Positions 49,735 to 57,752 of a stretch of 64,000 nt of DNA are shown in pieces. Under the pieces are notes generated by a model. It saw only the letters and a list, made by a program, of their open reading frames with translations. It did not search any database and was not told where the DNA came from. Made by a program: the position numbers and the translations under genes. Source of the DNA: Saccharothrix coeruleofusca (GTDB taxonomy: Bacteria > Actinomycetota > Actinomycetes > Mycobacteriales > Pseudonocardiaceae); NCBI RefSeq assembly GCF_014648515.1, contig NZ_BMRG01000006.1, forward strand, positions 21,828-85,827, given 5' to 3'. Numbering within the stretch: the first letter of the stretch is position 1; each line of letters begins with the position of its first letter.

Positions 49735-50853
49735 ATGTCCGCTTCCGGGCGGGGGAGCGATCTGGTGCCCCCGCCCGAAGGCGTCCGAGCCGCGAAACCC
49801 ACCCCGCTGCTGCTGCAAGGCCAGGACTACCTCTTCCGCACCCACCCCCAGTGCCTGGACTTCCAGGAGAAGGTGCACAGCCTGGGCGTGGTCGACGAGG
49901 GTGACGGCGAACCGGTGCCCTGCGTGCTGGTGCTCGCCCGCTCCGCCGACATGGAGATGAACGAGCTGTCCATCGCGCTGGCCGAGCGCGGCATCCGGAT
50001 GGCCCGCATCGACGCCGACCGGTGCGTCGACCTGCCGCTGACCGTCTACACCGACACCCCGCTGCTGGAGCTGGACCGCTGGCTGCTGCGCCCGGTCCTG
50101 GTGTGGCGCAGGCACTTCGAGCTCGCCGCGCTGCCCGTCGAGCCGGGCACCCTGGCCGCGGCCTACGCCGCCGACCAGTGGGGCGCGGTGGCCAACTGGC
50201 TGTCCACCCGCGGCGACTGGGCCCACGTCAACCCGGTGCGCCACACCGCCCACCTGGACCGGCTCACCCAGCTCGCCGACGCCGCCGCGTTCGGCCTGGC
50301 GGTGCCGCGCACCGCGGTGACCACCCGGCCCGGCCGCACCCGCCCCGGCGGCGGCCGGTGCATCGTCAAGACCACGGGCCGCCACCTGCTGGAGCCGCGC
50401 CCCGGCGTGCAGCACGGCCTGTTCCCGCGCCCGCTGGAGACCCACCGCGCGGGCGACGCGCCCGAGCCCGCCCCGGTGATCGTGCAGCAGTACGTCGGCG
50501 CGGACACCGAGCTGCGGATCTTCGTGGTCGGTGAGCGCTGCCTGGCCTACCAGGTGGACAAGCTGGACCCGGCGCAGCTGTGGGTGGACCCCGACGCGGT
50601 GCGGGTGACCCCGGTCGAGGTGCCGCACGGGCTGGCCGGGCGGCTGCGGGCGCTGGCCAGGCACTGGCGGCTCCAGGTCGCCGCGTTCGACCTGCTCGTC
50701 GCGGGTGGTGAGCACGTCTTCCTGGAGGTCAACGTCAACTGCGACTGGCGCTGGTTCGAGCACCGCGCGGGTGACGAGCGGGTGTCCGACGCGGTGCACG
50801 ACTGGGTGGCGGGCCGGTTCGAGGAGCTGCTCGGTGCGGGTCAAGGTCGCTGA
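49735..50853 (+). CDS. MvdD/RimK-like ATP-grasp peptide ligase
   Basis: 372 residues. The C-terminal ATP-grasp half shows CIVKTTGRHLLEPRPG, the central VIVQQYVGADTELRIFVVGER (about residues 246-266; the xELRIxVVGxR wording is typical of graspetide synthetases) and the Mg-binding VFLEVNVNCDWRWFEH. The N-terminal half begins with a variable about 55 residues, then ALAERGIRMARIDADR, a pre-ATP-grasp fold. Such enzymes join side-chain carboxylates to hydroxyls or amines in ribosomal peptides. It lies 2 nt after the small peptide gene and overlaps the SagB-type gene by 20 nt. Confidence 0.85.
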   Translation: MSASGRGSDLVPPPEGVRAAKPTPLLLQGQDYLFRTHPQCLDFQEKVHSLGVVDEGDGEPVPCVLVLARSADMEMNELSIALAERGIRMARIDADRCVDLPLTVYTDTPLLELDRWLLRPVLVWRRHFELAALPVEPGTLAAAYAADQWGAVANWLSTRGDWAHVNPVRHTAHLDRLTQLADAAAFGLAVPRTAVTTRPGRTRPGGGRCIVKTTGRHLLEPRPGVQHGLFPRPLETHRAGDAPEPAPVIVQQYVGADTELRIFVVGERCLAYQVDKLDPAQLWVDPDAVRVTPVEVPHGLAGRLRALARHWRLQVAAFDLLVAGGEHVFLEVNVNCDWRWFEHRAGDERVSDAVHDWVAGRFEELLGAGQGR

Positions 50854-51904
50854 GCACGCGGCGCTGTTCTACCGGGACGGCACCGTGATCTGGGACGACT
50901 ACCTGCACCACCGCCAGTTCGCCATCAGCGAGACCGCCGAGCTGCTGTGCCGCAAGTTCGCCCGGTTCGCCGACGTGGACGAGCTGCTCGCCCCGCTGGC
51001 CGAGGCCGACCGGGTGGCGCTGCGCAAGGTGCTCGACGAGCTGGTCGAGGCGGGCGTGCTGGTGGTGGAGGGCTCGCCGAGGCACGAGGAGGAGCTGCGG
51101 CTGCTGCGCGGCTGGGCGGACTGGGGCGCCTCGGCGCGGTACTTCCACTTCGCCAGCCGCACGCTGGGCGACGCGCCGTACTTGGGGGCCGACGAGCACG
51201 ACGCGGCGCTGGAGGCCAAGCTGTCCACCGTGCCGCCGCCCCCGCCGTTCCGCAGCCTAGGCGGCGAGCGGGTGCCGCTGCCCGCCCGCCCGGCGCGGCC
51301 GTCGTGGGCGCGGGAGGGGCTGTTCGACGTCCTGCTGGCCCGCCGCACGACCCGCGAGTTCGGTGACGGTCCGTTGCCGTTGGGCCGAGTGGGTGAACTT
51401 CTCGCGGTGCTCGCGGCACCCTCCCCGGTGCGCCCTCGGATCGGCCGCAGCGGGACAGTGTTCAAGACCACTCCATCGGGGGGCGGAAGGCACCCGGTGG
51501 AGGTCTACGTCCATGCGCGCTCCGTCGAGGGGCTGGCGCCGGGCTGGTACCACTACGACGGCTCGGCGCACGTGCTGGAGCGGATCGGTCCGGTGTGGAC
51601 GGCCGAGGAGATGTCCGAAGCCGCAGGTGATCAGGAGTGGGTGGGGCGGGCCCCGCTGGTGCTGGCCTACACCGCGGTGCTGGAGCGGACGCGGTGGCGC
51701 TACGACACCTCGCGCGCCTATCGAGTGGTCCAAATGGATGTGGGCCACTTGTCCCAGACCGCTTATCTGGTGGCTACTGCCCTGGGTTTTGGTATCGGCT
51801 TCACCGCAGCATTGCGGGATGAACTCGTAGAACTCGCATTGGGCTGTGACGCATATCACGAAGTCGTACTCGGTATGAGTGCGCTCGGCCCATTACCCGA
51901 ATGA
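50834..51904 (+). CDS. SagB-type FMN dehydrogenase with N-terminal PqqD/RRE-like domain
   Basis: 356 residues from a GTG inside the ATP-grasp gene. Residues 1 to about 80 (WDDYLHHRQFAISETAELLC ... LDELVEAGVLVVEG) look like a winged-helix or RiPP recognition domain. The nitroreductase-fold SagB/ThcOx domain covers about 165-350: LLARRTTREFGDGPLPLGRV, TPSGGGRHPVEVYVHAR, GWYHYDG. SagB-type enzymes oxidise azolines to azoles or make related dehydrogenations; no YcaO cyclase is here, so the substrate must differ. The last about 180 bp drop visibly in GC, and the third codon before the stop is TTA (51893-51895). Confidence 0.87.
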   Translation: MRVKVAEHAALFYRDGTVIWDDYLHHRQFAISETAELLCRKFARFADVDELLAPLAEADRVALRKVLDELVEAGVLVVEGSPRHEEELRLLRGWADWGASARYFHFASRTLGDAPYLGADEHDAALEAKLSTVPPPPPFRSLGGERVPLPARPARPSWAREGLFDVLLARRTTREFGDGPLPLGRVGELLAVLAAPSPVRPRIGRSGTVFKTTPSGGGRHPVEVYVHARSVEGLAPGWYHYDGSAHVLERIGPVWTAEEMSEAAGDQEWVGRAPLVLAYTAVLERTRWRYDTSRAYRVVQMDVGHLSQTAYLVATALGFGIGFTAALRDELVELALGCDAYHEVVLGMSALGPLPE

Positions 51905-51978
51905 GCTCGATAAAGCTTCGCATTGAGCCGTGCGGGGGAAGTGCGTGCAACAAGCCCCACGAACACACGGTAACGGCC

Positions 51979-51984
51979 TAGGCT
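51979..51984 (+). promoter_or_regulatory. TAGGCT -10 box of the downstream tRNA gene
   Basis: TAGGCT ends 7 nt before the first base of the mature tRNA sequence at 51992. This indicates that the tRNA has its own promoter rather than being a silent remnant. Confidence 0.5.
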
Positions 51985-51991
51985 CCCCGCT

Positions 51992-52066
51992 GCCCCCGTA
52001 GCCCAACCGGGTAGAGGCAGGCTCCTTAAAAGAGTCACAGTACGGGTTCGAATCCCGTCGGGGGCA
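51992..52066 (+). tRNA. tRNA with UAA (Leu, UUA) anticodon and short class I variable loop
   Basis: Acceptor GCCCCCG/CGGGGGC, T-arm ACGGG-TTCGAAT-CCCGT and anticodon stem GGCTC/GAGTC are all well paired. The loop CTTAAAA places TAA at 34-36, reading UUA. The D-stem is 3 bp with a C-A mismatch below it. The variable loop is only ACAGT, whereas leucine tRNAs, including bldA, normally have a long variable arm. Discriminator A73 is present and CCA is not encoded. Amino-acid identity is therefore uncertain. Confidence 0.8.
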
Positions 52067-52254
52067 CTGCTCAATGCGCCTGTACCCACTGTGGGGTGAA
52101 CACGCATTCGTGGGGGCGAGTCGCCCGCGCCGCCGCGCGACCCGACCCGGCGGGGTAGCCCGACCGGGGCAACCACTCAGGGCTGACCGGCGTCTACAGA
52201 GCCAGGAGATGATCGGCGCGCACGCGCTCGGCATACTGGCGCTGGAGGTGGCCA

Positions 52255-55200
52255 TTGGATCTCCGCGTCCTCGGCGCGGTCGAGGCGTGGTCGGCCGGGC
52301 GGCGGCTGGACCTCGGCTCCCGCAAGCAGCGCTTGGTGCTCGCCGTGCTGGCGCTGGAGGCCAACCGCTCGGTGCCGGTGGACCGGCTGATCGACCTCGT
52401 CTGGGGCCCCGCCCCGCCCGCCTCCGCCCGAGGCACGGTGCAAGCGCTGGTCTCCCGGCTGCGCACCGCCTTCCGGCAGGCCGATGACCCGCCCGAGATC
52501 GCCAACGAGGGCGCCGGGTACGTGCTCAGGGTCGACCCGGCCGCCGTCGACGCGCACCGCTTCGCCCGGCTGGTGGCCCTCGCCCGCGAGGCGGACGACG
52601 AGCGCGCCGCCGAGCTGCTGGGCCGGGCGCTGGCGCTGTGGCGCGGCGAGCCGCTGGCCGACGCCGCCCCGCCGGAGGTGCGCGACCGGCTGTGCGGCGG
52701 CCTGCGGGAGGCCCGCTGGACGGCGCTGGAGGACTGGCTGGAGATCCTGGTGCGGCTGGGCGAGGGCAGGCAGGTGCTCGACGAGCTGACCGAGGCGGTG
52801 GCCGAGCAGCCGGTGCGGCAGCGGCTGGTCGGCCTGCTGATGCACAGCCTGCACCGGGAGGGGCGCACCAACGACGCGCTGGCCGCCTACCGGGCGCTGC
52901 GCACCAGGCTGGCCGACGAGTTCGGCCTGGACCCCGCCCCCGAGCTGCGCGAGCTGGAGACCCGGATCCTGCGCGGCGACCCGCCCCCGGACGCCCCGCG
53001 CGCGACCGAGCGCGCGGCCGAGCCCGCCCGCCCGGCCGAGCTGCCGCACGACGTGGCCGGGTTCGTCGGCCGCGAGGCGGAGCTGGCCAAACTGGACGCC
53101 GGGACCGGCGCGGCGGGCGGCCCGGCGGGCGGCACGGACATCTGGGTGGTCAGCGGCGCCCCCGGTGTCGGCAAGACCGCCCTCGCGCTGCGCTGGGCGC
53201 ACCGCGCGCGCGAGCGGTTCCCGGACGGGCAGCTGTACGTGGACCTGCGCGGGTTCGACGCCGAGCACGAGCCGCTGCCGCCGTCGGCCGCGCTGGCCCA
53301 GCTGCTGCGCGGGCTGGGCTGCGACCCCAGGTCGGTGCCGCCGGACCTGGACGGCCAGGCCAAGCTGTTCCGCTCCACCGTGGCGGGCAGGCGGGTGCTG
53401 GTGGTGCTGGACAACGCGCGCGACGCCGCGCAGGTCACGCCGCTGCTGCCGCCCTCCGGCGCGGTGCTGGTGACCAGCCGCAACCGGCTGGGCGAGCTGG
53501 TGGCGCTGGCCGGGGCGCGGGCGCTGCCGCTGGACGTGCTGCCCGAGCGCGACTCGCTGCGGCTGCTGGAGGAGGCGCTGGGCCGCGAGCACGTCAGCGC
53601 GGAGCCCGCCGCCGCGGCGCAGCTGGCCAGGCTGTGCGGGCACCTGCCGCTGGCGCTGCGCATCGCCGCGGCCAACGCCGCCGCCGGGCCCGAGCCGGAG
53701 CTGGGCTACCTGGTGCGGGAGCTGTCCCAGGGCGACCTGCTGGCCGAGCTGACCGTGGACGGCGCGGGGGAGAGCCCGGTGGCGCGGGCCATGGCGCTGT
53801 CCTACCGGGCGCTGCCCGCCGAGCAGCGGCGGCTGTTCCGCGGGCTGGGCGCGGTGCCGGGGCGGACGTTCACCGCGGAGGCGGTGTCCGCGCTGGTGGG
53901 GCAGCCGCAGGCGGTGGTGAACCGGCAGCTCAAGGCGCTGGCCGCGGCGCACCTGGTGGAGCGGCACGGCCGGGGCCGCTACCGCTCCCACGACCTGCTG
54001 CGCCGGTACGCGGTGGACCGCGCCGAGGCCGAGGACGACGAGCACGACCGGGAACGGGCCCGCGAACGCCTCTACGAGCACTACCTGAGCACCGCCGACG
54101 CGGCCGGGCGCGCGCTCATCCCGCACTTCCTGCGGCTGCCCCGCGCCACCCCGCCGACGGACCGGTTCCCGGACGCCGACGCGGCGCTGGCGTGGCTGGA
54201 CGAGGAGTGGGCCAACCTCACCGCGGCGGTGGACGCCGCGGCCCGGCGCGGGCCGCGCCCGCACGCCTGGCACCTGGCCGACGCCCTGCGCGCGTTCTTC
54301 CACCACCGCGGCCACCACGCCGAGTGGCTGGCCGCGGCGTCCGCCGGGCTGGCCGCCGCGCACGCCGCCGGTGACCGGCGCGCCCAGGCCGCGATGCACC
54401 AGAGCATCGCGCTGGCCTGCGTGAACAACGGCCGCTACGAGGAGGCCGTCGAGCACCTGACCGCCGCGCTGCGCGGCCACGCGGGCAGCGGCTGGGCCGA
54501 GGGCGAGGCGGCGGCGCTGAACAACCTCAGCGCCGCGCACCAGCGCCTGGGCGCGCCGCGCGAGGCCATCGCCTGCGGGCTGCGGTCCCTGCGCCTGTAC
54601 GAGGAGCAGGACAACCCGGCGGGCATCACGATGTCGCTGGCCAACGTCGGGTTCGCGTACTGGCAGCTGGGCGAGCTGACGCGGGCCCGCGAGCACTTCG
54701 GCCGGGCCCTGGAGCTGGGCGAGCGGACCGGCGCGCGGTTCAACGTGGCGGTGCTGCTGGTGGACCTGGGCAACGCGCACCGCGACCTGGGCGAGCACGA
54801 CGCGGCCGAGGACCTCTACGCCAGGGCGCTGGGGACCAACCGCGAGCTGGGCTACCGCTACGGCGAGGCGACCGCGCTGGCGGGCCGGGCGCTGCTGCGC
54901 TGCACGACCGGGGTGACCGCGCGGACCCGCGCCGACGCGGAGCTGGCGGTGGAGCTGACCGAGCGGATCGGCGACCGGGGCACCCTGGCGTGGACGCTCA
55001 ACGCGCTGGGCGCGGTGTGCCTGCGGCTGGGCGCGGCGGCCGAGGCGCAGGCCCACCACCTGCGGGCGCTGGAGCTGGCCAGGGAGACCAGCTTCAGCTG
55101 GGGCGAGACCGACGCGCTGACCCGCCTCGCGGCGGCGCTGGTGCGGCTGGGCGACCTGGACCAGGCGCAGCTGCACGGCGAGGTGGCGCTGGAGCGCGCC

Positions 55201-55380
55201 CGCGCCTGCGGCTACCGCCCGGTCGAGATCCGCGCCCTGCGCACGCTGTCGCGGGTGCGCGTCCGGCGCGGCCAGCACGACCTGGCCGCCCAGCTGAGCG
55301 ACCAGGCGCAGGCGCTGTTCGCCGAGACCGGCTACCACCCGGACCCCGACCTGGACGAGCACCCCCACATCCGCCGCTGA
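52255..55380 (+). CDS. AfsR/SARP-type regulator with BTAD, NB-ARC and TPR domains
   Basis: 1041 residues. The OmpR-like winged helix (DLRVLGAVEAWSAGRRLDLG; LIDLVWGPAPPASARGTVQA) is followed by a bacterial transcriptional activation domain to about residue 245. The NB-ARC ATPase has Walker A SGAPGVGKTALALRWAH (about 300) and VLVVLDNARDAAQV. TPRs run from about 690 to the end. This architecture controls secondary metabolism in actinomycetes. The TTG start is chosen because GGAGG lies 6 nt upstream. It could control the peptide cassette or another cluster. Confidence 0.92.
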   Translation: MDLRVLGAVEAWSAGRRLDLGSRKQRLVLAVLALEANRSVPVDRLIDLVWGPAPPASARGTVQALVSRLRTAFRQADDPPEIANEGAGYVLRVDPAAVDAHRFARLVALAREADDERAAELLGRALALWRGEPLADAAPPEVRDRLCGGLREARWTALEDWLEILVRLGEGRQVLDELTEAVAEQPVRQRLVGLLMHSLHREGRTNDALAAYRALRTRLADEFGLDPAPELRELETRILRGDPPPDAPRATERAAEPARPAELPHDVAGFVGREAELAKLDAGTGAAGGPAGGTDIWVVSGAPGVGKTALALRWAHRARERFPDGQLYVDLRGFDAEHEPLPPSAALAQLLRGLGCDPRSVPPDLDGQAKLFRSTVAGRRVLVVLDNARDAAQVTPLLPPSGAVLVTSRNRLGELVALAGARALPLDVLPERDSLRLLEEALGREHVSAEPAAAAQLARLCGHLPLALRIAAANAAAGPEPELGYLVRELSQGDLLAELTVDGAGESPVARAMALSYRALPAEQRRLFRGLGAVPGRTFTAEAVSALVGQPQAVVNRQLKALAAAHLVERHGRGRYRSHDLLRRYAVDRAEAEDDEHDRERARERLYEHYLSTADAAGRALIPHFLRLPRATPPTDRFPDADAALAWLDEEWANLTAAVDAAARRGPRPHAWHLADALRAFFHHRGHHAEWLAAASAGLAAAHAAGDRRAQAAMHQSIALACVNNGRYEEAVEHLTAALRGHAGSGWAEGEAAALNNLSAAHQRLGAPREAIACGLRSLRLYEEQDNPAGITMSLANVGFAYWQLGELTRAREHFGRALELGERTGARFNVAVLLVDLGNAHRDLGEHDAAEDLYARALGTNRELGYRYGEATALAGRALLRCTTGVTARTRADAELAVELTERIGDRGTLAWTLNALGAVCLRLGAAAEAQAHHLRALELARETSFSWGETDALTRLAAALVRLGDLDQAQLHGEVALERARACGYRPVEIRALRTLSRVRVRRGQHDLAAQLSDQAQALFAETGYHPDPDLDEHPHIRR

Positions 55381-55410
55381 CCCGCGAACCGGGCGTCCGA
55401 GCACCGCGCC

Positions 55411-57051
55411 TCAGGCGGCCTGCCCCGCCGCCCAGTCGCGGACCACCTGGTCCAGCACCGCCAGCGGCAGCGGCCCGCCGCCGAGCACCACGTCGTGGAA
55501 CGCCCGGATGTCGAACCGCGCCCCCAGCGCCGCCTCCGCCTCGGCGCGGACGCGCTGCACCTCCAGCCGCCCCACCATGTACGCCAGCGCCTGGCCCGGC
55601 GCGGCGATGTAGCGGTCCACCTCCGACTCGATCTCCACCAGCGCCACCGGCGTGTTCTCCCGCAGGTAGGCGATGCCCCGCTCGCGGCTCCAGCCGTGCG
55701 CGTGCAGGCCGGTGTCCACCACCAGCCGCCCGGCCCGCAGGGAGTCCATGGCGAGCATCCCCAGCCGCGCCACGTCGTCGGAGTACAGCCCCATCTCGTC
55801 GGCCAGGCGCTCGCAGTACAGCCCCCAGCCCTCCAGGTACGCCGTCACCGGCGCCAGCCTGCGCAGCACCGGCAGGTCGGTCAGCTGCTGGGCCAGCGCG
55901 ATCTGGAAGTGGTGCCCCGGCACCGCCTCGTGGAAGGCGATGGTCTCGGCCTGGTAGCGGAACCGCTCCCGCACCCGGTGGGTGTTGGCGTAGTAGGTGC
56001 CCGGCCGGGTGCCGTCCAGCGACGGCGGCGTGTAGTACGCGGTGGGCGCGCCGGGGGCGTCGGCCGGGGACACCGGCTCGACCTCGCAGCGGCCGTCGGG
56101 CAGCCGCCCGAACCAGCGCGGCGCGGCCTCCTCCGCCCTGGTCACGGCCGCGCGGGCGGCGCTGAGCAGCTCCTGCTCGGAGTCCCAGCGCAGGGCCGGG
56201 TCGGTGCGCAGCCGCTGGAAGATCTCGGCCACGTCGGTGGTGCCGAAGACCCGGCCGCCGATCTCGGCGTACTCCTCGGCCAGGCCCGCGACGACCTCCA
56301 GCCCGGTTCGGTGCACCTCCTCGGGGGTGCGGCGGGTCGTGGTCTGGGCGCGGGCCAGCGCGGCGTACGCGGCGTCGCCGCCGGGCAGCCAGCACAGGCC
56401 CGCCTTGTCCTCGGGGCGACCGGTGGGGACCAGGTCGGCGAGCACGTCGCGGTACTCGGCGAACGCGGGCCGCACCGCCTCGGCCAGCAGCCGGTCGCGC
56501 TCGGCGCCGAACTCCGCCCCGCCCGCGTGCTGGGCCAAGGGGTCCTGGTCGGCGGCCAGGTAGCGGTCCAGGTGCGCCACGGCGGCCCGCACCAGGTGCG
56601 CCACCGGGGTCCGCCCGGCCGCCGCGCCCGCGCGGTGCCGCCCGGCGACGGTCCGCAGGAACTCCGGCACGGCCGCGAGCCGGGCCAGGTAGTCGCGCTC
56701 CTGCCGGGCGGAGGCGACCTGGACCATCGGCATGATGGTCAGCAGCTCGCCGACCGGGGCGAAGAACGAGTCGGTGATCGTGTACTCGACGCCGCGCGCG
56801 TCGATCTGGTCGACCAGGGATTCGGCCTGCTGCACGACCACGGCCCTGGTCACCGGGTCGTCGTCGGCGGGCAGGGCGCGGGCCCGCTCGGCTATCGCCA
56901 GCGCCCGCGCCCGCGCGGATTCGTCCGCTTCCTCGCGGTGGTCGGTGAGCAGGTCGTCATATCCGGGCAAGCCGAAGAGCGTCACGCTCAACGGCGACTG
57001 CCGCGCCATGAGGTCGAGCAGTTCCTCGGCGAGGTTTGCGGTTCGGTCCAC
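55411..57051 (-). CDS. DUF885 metallopeptidase-like protein
   Basis: 546 residues with no signal peptide. The thermolysin-like HEAVPGHHFQ (about 373-382; HExxxGH form) with a downstream acid in YLEGWGLYCERLADEMG marks a zinc-peptidase fold of the DUF885 family, some members of which are oligopeptidases. The GTG has GGAGAG upstream. A TAGGCT -10 inside the palindrome CTTAGCCTAAG precedes it. It converges with the AfsR-type gene. The substrate is unknown; a role in PqqA or RiPP leader removal is possible but unsupported. Confidence 0.88.
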   Translation of the reverse strand: MDRTANLAEELLDLMARQSPLSVTLFGLPGYDDLLTDHREEADESARARALAIAERARALPADDDPVTRAVVVQQAESLVDQIDARGVEYTITDSFFAPVGELLTIMPMVQVASARQERDYLARLAAVPEFLRTVAGRHRAGAAAGRTPVAHLVRAAVAHLDRYLAADQDPLAQHAGGAEFGAERDRLLAEAVRPAFAEYRDVLADLVPTGRPEDKAGLCWLPGGDAAYAALARAQTTTRRTPEEVHRTGLEVVAGLAEEYAEIGGRVFGTTDVAEIFQRLRTDPALRWDSEQELLSAARAAVTRAEEAAPRWFGRLPDGRCEVEPVSPADAPGAPTAYYTPPSLDGTRPGTYYANTHRVRERFRYQAETIAFHEAVPGHHFQIALAQQLTDLPVLRRLAPVTAYLEGWGLYCERLADEMGLYSDDVARLGMLAMDSLRAGRLVVDTGLHAHGWSRERGIAYLRENTPVALVEIESEVDRYIAAPGQALAYMVGRLEVQRVRAEAEAALGARFDIRAFHDVVLGGGPLPLAVLDQVVRDWAAGQAA

Positions 57052-57086
57052 CGGGCTCTCCCAGGTCGTCGGGAAAGGAAATGCTA

Positions 57087-57097
57087 CTTAGCCTAAG
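57087..57097 (-). promoter_or_regulatory. Promoter/palindrome before the DUF885 gene
   Basis: CTTAGCCTAAG is a small palindrome; on the minus strand it contains TAGGCT, a -10 box about 40 nt before the DUF885 start. It resembles half of an iron-box (DtxR/IdeR) site but is too short to claim. Confidence 0.35.
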
Positions 57098-57104
57098 AAA
57101 CGAT

Positions 57105-57752
57105 TTACAGCCGGTCCAAATAAGCCAGCACCGCGAGCACCCGGCGGTTGTCGTCCTCCGACAGCGGCAGGTCCAACTTGGCGAAGATGTTCGCGATGTG
57201 CTTGCCGACCGCTTTCTCGGTGACGAACAGCCGCGCCGCGATGGCCCCGTTCGAACGGCCCTCCGCCATCAGCGAGAGCACTTCCCGCTCGCGCGGGGTC
57301 AGCGCGGCCAGCGACTGGTCGCGACCGCCTCGGGCGAGCAGCTGGGTGACCACCTCGGGGTCCATCGCGGTGCCGCCCGCGGCCACCCGGCGGATCGCGT
57401 CGACGAACTGCCGCACGTCCGAGACCCGGTCCTTGAGCAGGTAGCCGACCGCGCCGCCGCGGTCGGACAGCAGTTCGCGCGCGTAGAGCCGCTCGACGTA
57501 CTGCGAGAGCACCAGCACCGGCAGCCCCGGCACGCGCTTGCGGGCCCGGATGGCCGCGCGCAGCCCCTCGTCGGTGAACGTCGGCGGCAGCCGGACGTCC
57601 ACCACCGCCACGTCCGGCCGGTGCCGCACCAGCGCCTCCAGCAGCGCCGGACCGGAGTCGACCGCCTCGACGACCTCGAAGTCGTAGGCCCGCAGCAGTC
57701 TGATCAGGCCGTCTCTGAGCAGGACGAGGTCTTCTCCGAGGACAACGCGCAC
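57105..57752 (-). CDS. NarL/LuxR-family response regulator
   Basis: 215 residues. The receiver domain has the acidic pair E7-D8 and phosphoacceptor D52 (VAVVDVRLPP), and the conserved Lys is in GYLLKDRV. The LuxR helix-turn-helix is LTPREREVLSLMAEGRSNGA, then IAARLFVTEKAVGKHIANIF. The GTG start is 49 nt inside the histidine kinase gene, so the two are coupled and form a pair. The target genes are unknown; the pqq operon lies just upstream on the same strand. Confidence 0.93.
   Translation of the reverse strand: MRVVLGEDLVLLRDGLIRLLRAYDFEVVEAVDSGPALLEALVRHRPDVAVVDVRLPPTFTDEGLRAAIRARKRVPGLPVLVLSQYVERLYARELLSDRGGAVGYLLKDRVSDVRQFVDAIRRVAAGGTAMDPEVVTQLLARGGRDQSLAALTPREREVLSLMAEGRSNGAIAARLFVTEKAVGKHIANIFAKLDLPLSEDDNRRVLAVLAYLDRL

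Noticed and set aside
51992-52066. Attachment site of an integrative element at the UAA tRNA
   Set aside because: No integrase gene and no repeated tRNA 3' end were found in the flanking sequence of this window.
51856-52255. Minus-strand open frames encoding PRRDSNP-like peptides
   Set aside because: They are antisense to the tRNA gene; this peptide signature is the standard artefact of translating tRNA genes.
57087-57097. Iron box (DtxR/IdeR site) before the DUF885 gene
   Set aside because: Only an 11-bp CTTAGCCTAAG palindrome is present; a full 19-bp iron box is not, and the target is not an iron gene. It is kept only as a promoter element.
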